Below, in pieces: positions 6,527 through 14,786 of a stretch of 64,000 nucleotides of DNA. The notes under the pieces were generated by a model. It saw only the letters and a list, made by a program, of their open reading frames with translations. It was not told the origin of the DNA and made no database searches. The stretch comes from Bacteroides sp. (GTDB taxonomy: Bacteria; Bacteroidota; Bacteroidia; Bacteroidales; Bacteroidaceae), in assembly GCA_017992695.1 (NCBI GenBank), contig JAGOOC010000007.1, forward strand, positions 1 through 64,000, written 5' to 3'. Made by a program: the position numbers and the translations under genes. How positions within the stretch are numbered: the first letter of the stretch is position 1; each line of letters begins with the position of its first letter.

Positions 6527-8584
6527 ATGCTTCTTCATCGCTATCCGTTTTTACGCCTTTTGCTACCGTTAGCGTTGGGTGTTTACTTGGGCGATGAACT
6601 GTTTTTTAGGGGTGTGGAACTCTCTGTACAGTATTCTCTGTGGGGGCTCTTCACTCTTTTTCTTTTACTGATAGCCTCCGGTTTACTGAAGCGTTATACG
6701 CTTCGTTGGGTGTTTGGCGCTATGCTTTTTCTCTTCATCCTACTTGGTGGATTCAGTCTGATGAACATTCAGTTGCAGCAAACAGCGATTGAGTTTCCGA
6801 CCGAAGAGACCATTCATCGTGTACGTATTGTCGACAAACCGGAAACCAAAGAGCGAAGCATCCGGTGCGCCGTCGAATCGAGTGGAAAGAATCTCTTGTT
6901 GTACCTCGCTAAAGACTCGCTCAGCGAACGCTTAAAGAGTGGAGATGACCTCTTGGTCTCTGTTCGGTTTACTTGCCCCACTCGTAGCAGCAATCCCGAT
7001 GAATTTGATTATCCCCGTTATTTGGCGCGTAAACAAGTAAGTGGTGTAGGATTTTGTGCAAGCGGTGCATGGATGTTCCTTGTTCATCGTGAGTCGCTTT
7101 CCTTGCAAGAGCAAGCTTTGGCTTGGCGGGAGCGCGTGCTCGATCTTTATCGTAAGTTGGGTTTTCAAGGAGACGAGTTAGCTGTGCTCTCAGCACTCAC
7201 CGTGGGATGTAAAGAGGAGTTGAGCGAAGAGATACGTGAATCTTATTCCATCTCCGGGGCCAGTCATGTGTTGGCTTTGTCGGGCTTGCATATCGGTTTT
7301 CTTTATGCGCTACTCTTATTTGCGATGCGCATACTTCCCAATAGGTGGCGAGGAGTTGTTCTGCTTCGTGCCTCAATTGTTCTTGTGCTGCTGTGGGCGT
7401 TTGCCTTCTTTACCGGCCTTTCACCTTCGGTGGTGCGATCGGTACTGATGTGTTCGCTGTTTGCTCTTTCCGGGGCTTTCGGGCGAGAGTCTTTCTCCAT
7501 CAATACGTTGGCAGCAGCTGCTTTTTTTATGCTGCTTTGTTGTCCGGCTTGGCTGTTCGATGTCGGTTTTCAACTCTCCTTTTTTGCGGTAGCTGCTATC
7601 TTAGTGGTGCAACCCGGCGTCTATCGTCTGATTTCGGTACGCAACCGATTTGTTAAGCCCGTTTGGAATCTGATCAGTGTTTCGTTAGCGGCCCAACTAG
7701 GCACGGCACCGCTAGTGCTGCTCTACTTCTCTCGTTTCTCTACTCACTTTCTACTTACGAACCTGATTGTTATTCTGCTCGTTTCGTTGATTATGTATGG
7801 AGCGGTTGTGTTGCTGTTGCTTACCCCTTTTACCCTGCTCCAATCGGGGGCGGTATGGGTGGTGAAGGGCTTGTTGCAGGGCCTTAATGCCACTGTTCGG
7901 TGGGTCGAACAGCTTCCTTGGGCATCGTTTGATGAGGTTTGGATCTACCCCTTAGAAGTCGTTTTGTTTTATCTCGCTATCGGTCTCTTGCTTTTCTATC
8001 GCTTTTCGCATAACAACAAGGGTTTGATTGGCAGCCTGCTTTGCTTTCTCTTGCTTTTTACCTTCCATGTGTCGAAGCAGGTCGAAGACCGCCCCAGCCA
8101 AAGCTTAACGTTTTATCAAGTGCAGGGTTGTCCTGTAGTGCATTGTATGGCTGTTGATGGTCGTTCTTGGTTGGCTTATGCGGATAGCTTGCCGGATGAA
8201 AAACCGTTGCGCTCTGCGGTTTCTCGGCAGTGGAAACGGTACCGTTTGGAAACCCCTCAGATCGTTACCTCCGATTACCAAGACAGTGTGTTCTGTTTTC
8301 GCGATCATATTCTCTCGTTCTCCGGTCGACGGGTTTGTATCGTGAGCGACAACCGTTGGGCACAGCAATCGGCTGCTCAACCGCTTGCTGTTGATTATCT
8401 ATACGTATGTAAAGGGTATAGCGGACGATTGGAGAAGCTCTCCGGACTATTCTCTTTTTCGACTGTTGTTTTAGATGCCTCGCTTTCGCCCTATCGGTTA
8501 GCACTTTTCAAGCAAGAGTGTCGCGAACAAGGCTATCAGCATATATCACTTGCCGAGAAAGGTTCTGTTCGATTTTTGCTGTAA
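6527..8584 (+). CDS. comEC: ComEC/Rec2-family DNA internalisation protein
   Basis: This 685-residue polytopic inner-membrane protein belongs to the ComEC group, which forms the channel for single-stranded DNA uptake in competent bacteria. The N-terminal part has membrane segments, then an OB-like soluble DUF4131 region (about 100-200). The competence core begins near GDELAVLSALTVGCKEEL and contains YSISGASHVLALSGLHIGFL, the hallmark ALSGLH motif. The C-terminal ~190 residues are soluble but show no HxHxDH-type metallo-beta-lactamase motif, so nuclease activity is doubtful. I used ATG 6527; a TTG two codons upstream is also possible. It lies just downstream of rpe. Natural competence in this group is not established. 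Confidence 0.85.
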   Translation: MLLHRYPFLRLLLPLALGVYLGDELFFRGVELSVQYSLWGLFTLFLLLIASGLLKRYTLRWVFGAMLFLFILLGGFSLMNIQLQQTAIEFPTEETIHRVRIVDKPETKERSIRCAVESSGKNLLLYLAKDSLSERLKSGDDLLVSVRFTCPTRSSNPDEFDYPRYLARKQVSGVGFCASGAWMFLVHRESLSLQEQALAWRERVLDLYRKLGFQGDELAVLSALTVGCKEELSEEIRESYSISGASHVLALSGLHIGFLYALLLFAMRILPNRWRGVVLLRASIVLVLLWAFAFFTGLSPSVVRSVLMCSLFALSGAFGRESFSINTLAAAAFFMLLCCPAWLFDVGFQLSFFAVAAILVVQPGVYRLISVRNRFVKPVWNLISVSLAAQLGTAPLVLLYFSRFSTHFLLTNLIVILLVSLIMYGAVVLLLLTPFTLLQSGAVWVVKGLLQGLNATVRWVEQLPWASFDEVWIYPLEVVLFYLAIGLLLFYRFSHNNKGLIGSLLCFLLLFTFHVSKQVEDRPSQSLTFYQVQGCPVVHCMAVDGRSWLAYADSLPDEKPLRSAVSRQWKRYRLETPQIVTSDYQDSVFCFRDHILSFSGRRVCIVSDNRWAQQSAAQPLAVDYLYVCKGYSGRLEKLSGLFSFSTVVLDASLSPYRLALFKQECREQGYQHISLAEKGSVRFLL

Positions 8585-8667
8585 GTACGAAGAATTATTG
8601 TAGCTTTGCAAGCTAATAAGGTGGCGATGTGCTAAACCGCCAATGTGCCAATGATTAAATTAAATTT

Positions 8668-9702
8668 ATGCTAACCAAAGTAATTGAACAGAGCAAGATA
8701 GATCATTTTACCAAATGGTTCGAACGTGCTGACAAAATAGTGATTGTTTCTCATGTATCGCCGGATGGCGATGCGATAGGTTCTTCCTTGGGACTTTATC
8801 ATTTTCTTACCTCGCAAGACAAAACAGTGAATGTTATTGTTCCCAATGCCTTCCCCGACTTCCTGAAATGGATGCCCGGTAGCAAAGATGTTTTGCTGTA
8901 CGATCGCTACAAGGAGTTTGCCGACAAGCTGATTGCCGAAGCAGATATCATTTGTTGTCTCGACTTTAATTCGCTCAAACGCATCGACGATATGGGCGTT
9001 GCCGTTGCCGGCTCTTCGGCCCGCAAAGTGATGATTGATCACCACCCACAGCCCGAAGAGTTTTGTCACATTACCATCTCTCACCCAACGATCTCTTCTA
9101 CCTCCGAACTTATTTTCCGCTTGATTTGTCGCATGGGCTATTTTAGTGACATCACGCGCGAAGGGGCAGAGTGCATCTATACGGGCATGATGACCGATAC
9201 AGGCGGATTTACGTATAATTCGAATAATCGCGAGATCTACTACATCATCAGCGAACTGCTTTCTAAAGGCATCGATAAAGATGACATTTACCGCAAGGTA
9301 TTCAATACGTATTCAGAAAGTCGCCTGCGTTTGATGGGACATGTATTGGCCAATATGAAAGTGTATGCCGAATATGATGCAGCAATGATTTCACTGACTT
9401 GTGCTGAGCAAAAGAGTTTTGACTACATTAAGGGCGATAGCGAAGGATTTGTAAACATTCCCTTGAGCATTAAAAACGTCTGTTTTACTTGTTTCCTACG
9501 CGAAGATACCGAAAGACCGGTGATTAAAATCTCTTTACGTTCGATTGGAACCTTCCCTTGCAATCAATTTGCTGCAGAATTTTTTAATGGAGGCGGACAT
9601 CTCAATGCTTCGGGCGGTGAGTTTTACGGTACAATGGAGGAAGCCGTTAAAGTCTTTGAGCAAGGACTAGAGAAATACAAGTCGCTGCTGTGCACGACGT
9701 GA
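8668..9702 (+). CDS. DHH/DHHA1 phosphoesterase, NrnA-like (oligoribonuclease/pAp phosphatase)
   Basis: This is a 344-residue cytoplasmic protein. The DHH domain carries the metal motifs SHVSPDGDAIGSSLGL (D-x-D), CCLDFNSL and MIDHHPQP (DHH). A later GMMTDTGGF segment supplies the fourth metal site. The C-terminal DHHA1 domain has FNGGGHLNASGGEF (GGGH), which binds substrate. NrnA-type enzymes degrade nanoRNA and dephosphorylate pAp; whether this one does both, or acts on cyclic dinucleotide products (GdpP-like), is inferred only from length and domain order. It starts at ATG 8668 after an 83-base gap from comEC. Confidence 0.88.
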   Translation: MLTKVIEQSKIDHFTKWFERADKIVIVSHVSPDGDAIGSSLGLYHFLTSQDKTVNVIVPNAFPDFLKWMPGSKDVLLYDRYKEFADKLIAEADIICCLDFNSLKRIDDMGVAVAGSSARKVMIDHHPQPEEFCHITISHPTISSTSELIFRLICRMGYFSDITREGAECIYTGMMTDTGGFTYNSNNREIYYIISELLSKGIDKDDIYRKVFNTYSESRLRLMGHVLANMKVYAEYDAAMISLTCAEQKSFDYIKGDSEGFVNIPLSIKNVCFTCFLREDTERPVIKISLRSIGTFPCNQFAAEFFNGGGHLNASGGEFYGTMEEAVKVFEQGLEKYKSLLCTT

Positions 9703-9781
9703 GCTCGTTAAATGTAGCGGTTTAAAGGTTAAATAAGTAGAACTTTCAACTTTCATCCTTCTACTTTTGGTTAATTTGAAA

Positions 9782-9789
9782 TACATTTG
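9782..9789 (+). promoter_or_regulatory. Probable -7 element for the DUF4827 gene
   Basis: TACATTTG fits TAnnTTTG and lies 33 bases before the ATG at 9823. The -33 element is not clear at the standard spacing. Confidence 0.55.
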
Positions 9790-9822
9790 TGAAAAATATA
9801 TAGTACCCTAAGATACAGATCA

Positions 9823-10476
9823 ATGAAGAAACTAATTTTTATACTTTTTGCTTTGCTGGCAGCTGGTTCTCTTTTTAATTCGTGTAGTGACACAAAGACT
9901 TATGCAGAGATGCTCGATGAGGAGAAAGATGCAGTCAATGCTTTTATCAAGAAACACAATATTCAAGTGATCTCATTGGAGGAGTTTGAAAAAGATACCG
10001 TAACGGATGTGAGCAAGAATGAATACGTGGCATTCTCTAATGGCGTTTATATGCAGATTGCAGACCGGGGAGAAGAGGGCGAAACCAATAAATTTGCAAA
10101 CAACAACGTAGTGCTTGCCCGTTTTGTGGAGGTCTTTATTATGGATAATGACACCACCATGGCTTCTACTGCATGCAATCCCGCAGGACTTAACTTTGAT
10201 CTATATCCCGATGGTTTTAGATATACTGATAACGGCAACACCGTTTATGGTCAATTTCTAGCTGAAGATGGTTTGGCCGGTTGGAAAGGTATGGGTATGA
10301 ATGGACAATACACGCAATACGGTACAAGTGTTCCGGCAGGATGGTTATTGGCATTGAAGTACATACGCAGTGGTGCACATGTAAAACTCATTGTTCCTTC
10401 AAAGATGGGGCATCAGGTAGCCCAACAAAAAGTATATCCCTACTTCTATGATGTTCATAAATTCTCTATCTACTAA
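9823..10476 (+). CDS. DUF4827 family lipoprotein
   Basis: This 217-residue protein has a lipoprotein signal: MKKLIFILFALLAAGSLF then NSC, with the lipid-anchor Cys near residue 21. The mature part starts TKTYAEMLDEEKDAVNAFI, as in the Bacteroidetes DUF4827 family. That family is often compared to FKBP-like peptidyl-prolyl isomerases, because of segments such as GQFLAEDG and VPAGWLLALKYIRSGAHVKL that resemble FKBP turns. It is probably exposed in the periplasm. No catalytic role is demonstrated. It lies directly upstream of the phosphoglucosamine mutase gene (39-base gap, same strand), so co-transcription is possible. Confidence 0.8.
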   Translation: MKKLIFILFALLAAGSLFNSCSDTKTYAEMLDEEKDAVNAFIKKHNIQVISLEEFEKDTVTDVSKNEYVAFSNGVYMQIADRGEEGETNKFANNNVVLARFVEVFIMDNDTTMASTACNPAGLNFDLYPDGFRYTDNGNTVYGQFLAEDGLAGWKGMGMNGQYTQYGTSVPAGWLLALKYIRSGAHVKLIVPSKMGHQVAQQKVYPYFYDVHKFSIY

Positions 10477-10515
10477 AGAGTAGAAACCAACATAAACTTT
10501 CAAAAATAAAACCTT

Positions 10516-11904
10516 ATGACTCTAATCAAATCGATCTCAGGCATCCGCGGAATCATTGGCGGAAGAGCAGGGAACGGGCTAAATCCGTTAGACATTGTGA
10601 AGTTTACGTCGGCTTATGCCACGCTTATTCGCAATACTTGCCATTCAAAAAGTAATAAAATCGTAGTAGGACGCGATGCGCGCATCTCGGGCGAAATGGT
10701 AAACAACGTTGTAGTGGGTACCCTCATGGGTATGGGCTGGGATGTGGTCGATATTGACTTGGCCTCTACACCCACCACCGAACTTGCTGTAACCATGGAA
10801 GGAGCTTCGGGTGGTATTATTCTAACTGCTTCGCATAACCCCAAACAGTGGAACGCCCTGAAATTACTCAATGAGCAAGGCGAATTTCTCAATGCTGCCG
10901 AGGGAGAAGAGATACTCCGTATAGCCGAAGCCGAAGCGTTTGTTTATGCCGATGTAGATCACTTAGGCTCTTATCGCAAAGACTTGACTTATAACAAAAA
11001 ACATATTGACCACGTACTGGCTTTGAAACTGGTCGATGTTGAGGCTATCAAGAAAGCGAATTTCCGTGTAGCCATTGACTGTGTGAACTCTGTGGGTGGT
11101 ATCATTCTTCCCGAGTTGCTCGAACGTTTGGGTGTGAAACACGTCGAAAAACTGTATTGCGAGCCTACCGGAGACTTTGCGCACAACCCCGAACCCTTGG
11201 AAAAGAACTTGGGCGACATCATGAACTTGATGAAGGGTGGTAAAGCCGATGTAGCGTTTGTTGTAGACCCCGATGTGGATCGTTTGGCTATGATTAGCGA
11301 AGATGGAACCATGTATGGCGAAGAGTATACCTTGGTAAGCGTGGCCGACTATGTGCTGAAACACACACCGGGCAATACGGTTTCCAACCTTAGCTCTACG
11401 CGTGCACTGCGCGATGTTACCCGCAAGTATGGTAAAGCCTACAATGCCTCGGCAGTAGGCGAAGTGAACGTGGTGGCTAAAATGAGAGAGACCAACGCTG
11501 TTATCGGTGGCGAGGGTAACGGTGGAGTCATCTACCCCGAAAGTCATTACGGACGCGACGCATTGGTAGGTATCGCCCTTTTCCTTAGCCATCTGGCTCA
11601 CGAAGGAAAGAAAGTAAGCGAACTACGTGCTACGTACCCTTCTTATTTCATTGCCAAGAACCGTGTGGACTTAACACCGGAGATTGACGTAGATGCTATT
11701 TTGGCAAAGGTGAAGGAGATTTATAAAGACGAAGAAGTTAACGATATTGATGGAGTGAAAATTGATTTTGCAGACAAATGGGTGCATTTGCGCAAGAGCA
11801 ACACAGAGGCCATTATTCGGGTGTATAGCGAAGCTTCTTCTATGGAAAAGGCCGAGGAGATAGGGCAGAAGATTATGGATGTAATCAACGAGCTGGCTAA
11901 GTAA
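10516..11904 (+). CDS. glmM: Phosphoglucosamine mutase (phosphohexomutase family)
   Basis: This 462-residue enzyme interconverts glucosamine-6-phosphate and glucosamine-1-phosphate on the way to UDP-GlcNAc. The four phosphohexomutase signatures appear in order: TASHNPKQWNALK with phospho-Ser106, the metal loop DPDVDRLA (about 254-261), the sugar-specificity loop GGEGNGGVIYP, and the phosphate-binding RKSNTEAIIRVYSE near the C-terminus. Related phosphomannomutases share all of these, so GlmM is the most likely call rather than a certain one. The length is normal. It ends before a long bidirectional hairpin facing the LytTR regulator gene. Confidence 0.85.
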   Translation: MTLIKSISGIRGIIGGRAGNGLNPLDIVKFTSAYATLIRNTCHSKSNKIVVGRDARISGEMVNNVVVGTLMGMGWDVVDIDLASTPTTELAVTMEGASGGIILTASHNPKQWNALKLLNEQGEFLNAAEGEEILRIAEAEAFVYADVDHLGSYRKDLTYNKKHIDHVLALKLVDVEAIKKANFRVAIDCVNSVGGIILPELLERLGVKHVEKLYCEPTGDFAHNPEPLEKNLGDIMNLMKGGKADVAFVVDPDVDRLAMISEDGTMYGEEYTLVSVADYVLKHTPGNTVSNLSSTRALRDVTRKYGKAYNASAVGEVNVVAKMRETNAVIGGEGNGGVIYPESHYGRDALVGIALFLSHLAHEGKKVSELRATYPSYFIAKNRVDLTPEIDVDAILAKVKEIYKDEEVNDIDGVKIDFADKWVHLRKSNTEAIIRVYSEASSMEKAEEIGQKIMDVINELAK

Positions 11905-11929
11905 AACCGAAAAAAGATACGAAACAGTA

Positions 11930-12000
11930 AAAACGTCTCTCCATCAACAGATGAACAGATCTCATGCAAGAGAGGTTCGTCTGTTGATAGAGAGACGTTT
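11930..12000. terminator. Bidirectional terminator between glmM and the LytTR gene
   Basis: A long stem pairs 11930-11951 with 11979-12000 (AAACGTCTCT...AGAGACGTTT outer arms, ATCAACAGA/TCTGTTGAT inner arms). It has A and T runs on the outside and lies between two convergent genes. Confidence 0.7.
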
Positions 12001-12021
12001 GTTTTTATGGATAAGACCGGG

Positions 12022-12804
12022 CTAACGAGCTGGCGACGAAAACCACTCCTTAAACTCGCTTGCTCGTGCTTTACTCACCAGAATTTTTCCGGGAGGATTG
12101 AATTGATGCAGGTTGACCGATAGTCGTCCATTAAACCATAAATCAATATCTTTGATGGCTTCGTGCGAAATGAGATACTGACGGTTTACACGGAAGAAGT
12201 GTGCAGGGTCCAGGCAATCAGTCAGCTCGTCCAACGTTTGAGCGAAGGGGTGCTCCATCTGATTGTTTAATACGGCTTTAACCTGACAGCCTTGAATGTA
12301 AAACAGCCGAATCGTCTCTACCGATATGGGTAGCAGCTTATCGCCTTTAACCGGAATCAGGAAGTGCGATTTAAAGCTCTCTTTTTTATTCAATAATCGC
12401 ATCAGTTTCAATAACTCTTCTTCGGGTTGGGTTGTGTTAGGGGGAGAAACGATCAGCCGTTCCAACTTTTGCAGTGCGTGTGTAATATCTGCCTGCCCGA
12501 TGGGCTTTAGTAAATAGTCAATGCTGTTTACCTTAAAAGCACGCAGCGCATATTCGTCATAAGCTGTGGTGAATATGATGGGACAGGAGAGGGGGATGTG
12601 CTCGAATATCTCGAATGCCGATCCGTCAGCCAAGTGGATATCCATGAAGATGAGATCGGGTAGTGGATGTTCGGCAAACCACTCCAGCGTGCCGGCAACG
12701 CTATCAATCACCGTCACAATTTCCGCCTCGGGTTTTACCTCAGTCAGCAGCGAAACTAAATTGCGTACAGCTGCTCGTTCATCTTCAATAATGATTACGT
12801 TCAT
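12022..12804 (-). CDS. LytTR-family response regulator
   Basis: This 260-residue cytoplasmic regulator has an N-terminal receiver domain with acidic IIEDE, phospho-acceptor Asp55 in LIFMDIHLADG and the conserved YLLKPI Lys. A C-terminal LytTR DNA-binding domain (about 150-255) contains IRLFYIQGCQVKAVL, FFRVNRQYLISHEAI and LSVNLHQFNPPGKILVSKAR. Its start overlaps the kinase gene by 4 bases, so the two are translationally coupled. It is the last gene of an operon that also encodes a metal RND pump and adaptor, so control of that operon is the simplest inference. LytTR systems are not the classic metal sensors. Confidence 0.9.
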   Translation of the reverse strand: MNVIIIEDERAAVRNLVSLLTEVKPEAEIVTVIDSVAGTLEWFAEHPLPDLIFMDIHLADGSAFEIFEHIPLSCPIIFTTAYDEYALRAFKVNSIDYLLKPIGQADITHALQKLERLIVSPPNTTQPEEELLKLMRLLNKKESFKSHFLIPVKGDKLLPISVETIRLFYIQGCQVKAVLNNQMEHPFAQTLDELTDCLDPAHFFRVNRQYLISHEAIKDIDLWFNGRLSVNLHQFNPPGKILVSKARASEFKEWFSSPAR

Positions 12805-13862
12805 GGTTGTTCACGAATTAAAGGAATGCGCACTGTGAAGTGCGTATCCTCGGTTATTTGTATGTCGCGATGGAGTAGCAATTGATAACGTTTGGCTAAA
12901 TTAATCAAACCGATGCCTGTTCCCGAAGTAACCGTGCGCTTGGGTTTTAGCGGGTTACTTACTACAATGTGTTCATCGTTATCGGTTGCAATACGAATGA
13001 CTAGTGGGTGGCGACTACCCACCTCGTTGTGCTTCACTGCATTCTCAATTAATACTTGAATAGACATGGGAGGTAGGAAACATCCTTCTAATTTCTCGTC
13101 CACATCGATCTTTACCTGTAGGTTGTCCTCAAAACGCATTTTAAGTAAAAAGAGATAGGCCGATGTGTAATTCATCTCCTCGCGCAAGGTAACACTTTGC
13201 GAATCGTTGCCTTGCAGCGTATAGCGTAATACACAAGAGAGCTCTTGGATGTACTCCTGTGCTCGCTCCTGATTCTCGCGGACTAACGATCTTAGGGTAT
13301 TGAGTGAGTTAAACAACATGTGTGGGTTCAGCTGGTGCTTCAATGCTTCGTATTGATTGAGAATGTTCTCGGCACGCAACTGTTGGTTTTCGACCAATAC
13401 CTGTTGTTGCCTGCTTACTAAATGGATGATATAGCAACTGCTTGTAACGAGACACGACATGATGAAATCGCGCAGTGGGTGTAAGTAATGGTGTAGCATC
13501 GCATCGATGGCGGGGATGTTGAGTGCTTCGTGCAAGTAAACAAACGTTTGCCCCAATAAATTACTCAACACCCACATCAGTATGAAAGAGAGTATAACCC
13601 TCTTCCATCCGATTCGGTTTGAACGATTGAAGTGGAACAACTGTGTGTTGATAGCGAACATCACCAAGAGAGAGAGAAAGGTGAAAAACACTTCGTTAAG
13701 CACATCGATCGGTCGCATGCCCGGAAACAGGGTGTTGTCTTCCAATTGATCGAAGAGTGATGCCGACTCAGGAAAATGAATGAGCAGTGCTACTGCCAGC
13801 GAAATAACACTGGTAGAGAGCATGTATTTATTGGCCATTAAAGCAGAAGTTTGCCGTTTCAT
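12801..13862 (-). CDS. LytS/YehU-type sensor histidine kinase
   Basis: This is a 353-residue membrane kinase. About four hydrophobic segments lie within residues 15-150, followed by a short coiled region. The His_kinase domain of the LytS class has ALKHQLNPHMLFNSLNTL with the likely phospho-acceptor His181. The ATPase part has an N-box IQVLIENAVKHNE and a G-box GTGIGLINLAKRY. No periplasmic sensor domain is visible, so the signal may be sensed in or at the membrane. It overlaps the LytTR regulator gene by 4 bases and follows the adaptor gene after 14 bases. Confidence 0.9.
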   Translation of the reverse strand: MKRQTSALMANKYMLSTSVISLAVALLIHFPESASLFDQLEDNTLFPGMRPIDVLNEVFFTFLSLLVMFAINTQLFHFNRSNRIGWKRVILSFILMWVLSNLLGQTFVYLHEALNIPAIDAMLHHYLHPLRDFIMSCLVTSSCYIIHLVSRQQQVLVENQQLRAENILNQYEALKHQLNPHMLFNSLNTLRSLVRENQERAQEYIQELSCVLRYTLQGNDSQSVTLREEMNYTSAYLFLLKMRFEDNLQVKIDVDEKLEGCFLPPMSIQVLIENAVKHNEVGSRHPLVIRIATDNDEHIVVSNPLKPKRTVTSGTGIGLINLAKRYQLLLHRDIQITEDTHFTVRIPLIREQP

Positions 13863-13876
13863 ACCGCAAAGATAAC

Positions 13877-14767
13877 TTATTTTTTCACACGTGCCATCAC
13901 ATACATGCCCGGACGAAACTGTTGATGGGTATCCTTTACCCGTGCGTATACTTCGAGCGAACGACTGGTTTCGTCTACTCTCTGCCCAATGGATAGTATG
14001 GTGGCGTTAAATGTCTGTTCGCCCATACCGTTTACACGGAATTCGACCGGGCTACCTACTTTCATGTTTATTAAGTCTTTTTCGTAAGCGGTTAGCTTTA
14101 ATAGCGGTGTGCTTTTGTCGATGATTTCGCAAAGTGTCTCGCCGGGGTGAATGTATTTGCCTACGTTCATGGCTACACTGCCTATGTATCCGCTGATGGG
14201 TGCCTTAATTTGCAGCAGTGGCTGTATGCCATTGTTGCGCAGTGCTTCGGTCGATACATTTAACAACGAGAGCTGTGCTACTGCTGCTTCCAAACGACTT
14301 TTCATGGAGAGGTAATCTGCCTTGCTTTGTTGATACTTCTTTTGCGAAGCGGCTTGTTCAATGGATAGCGTTTTTTGCCTCTCGTACTCTGCTTTTAAAT
14401 ACTCTGTTTGTGCATAACTATCGAGGTAGGTTTGTTGCAGGGCGATAAACTCGGGGTTCTCGAGTGTTGCCAGTACGGCTCCCTGTTGTACATGCTGTCC
14501 GGGTAAGAGCGAGGTGTTTTTCACTACACCGCTCAACGTAAGTGCTACCGTAGCCAACCGATGGGGTGGCAACACGATGGTACCATTGAATGAAGCATGG
14601 TCGACTTTCGAGGTAGCCGAGGTTGTAGCGTCAACCGCTATGCTGTCGGCTGTGGGTTGCTGAACGCCGGGTTCGTTGGCTGTCTGAGCCGAGGTTGTGG
14701 GTGCTTCTTGTTTATTGTTGCAAGCCATTAAGCTTAGCAACAGGATGGGTATCATTATCTTTTTCAT
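13877..14767 (-). CDS. Efflux RND periplasmic adaptor (CusB/CzcB type)
   Basis: This 296-residue membrane-fusion protein has a lipoprotein signal (IPILLLSLMACNNK, lipid Cys16). The barrel-sandwich hybrid halves are seen as NTSLLPGQHVQQGAVLATLENPE and LQIKAPISGYIGSVAMNVGKY, separated by a helical hairpin of about 75 residues. A beta-barrel follows, ending FRPGMYVMARVKK. It should link the inner-membrane pump to the outer-membrane channel. It lacks the long metal-binding N- and C-terminal extensions of some CusB proteins. It lies 19 bases downstream of the fused RND/TolC gene. Confidence 0.88.
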   Translation of the reverse strand: MKKIMIPILLLSLMACNNKQEAPTTSAQTANEPGVQQPTADSIAVDATTSATSKVDHASFNGTIVLPPHRLATVALTLSGVVKNTSLLPGQHVQQGAVLATLENPEFIALQQTYLDSYAQTEYLKAEYERQKTLSIEQAASQKKYQQSKADYLSMKSRLEAAVAQLSLLNVSTEALRNNGIQPLLQIKAPISGYIGSVAMNVGKYIHPGETLCEIIDKSTPLLKLTAYEKDLINMKVGSPVEFRVNGMGEQTFNATILSIGQRVDETSRSLEVYARVKDTHQQFRPGMYVMARVKK

Positions 14768-14786
14768 TTTAGTCTATCTTTTATGC

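Noticed and set aside
10963..11601. 212-residue open frame on the minus strand within glmM
   Set aside because: It mirrors the coding strand of a conserved enzyme and has no recognisable domain or signal.
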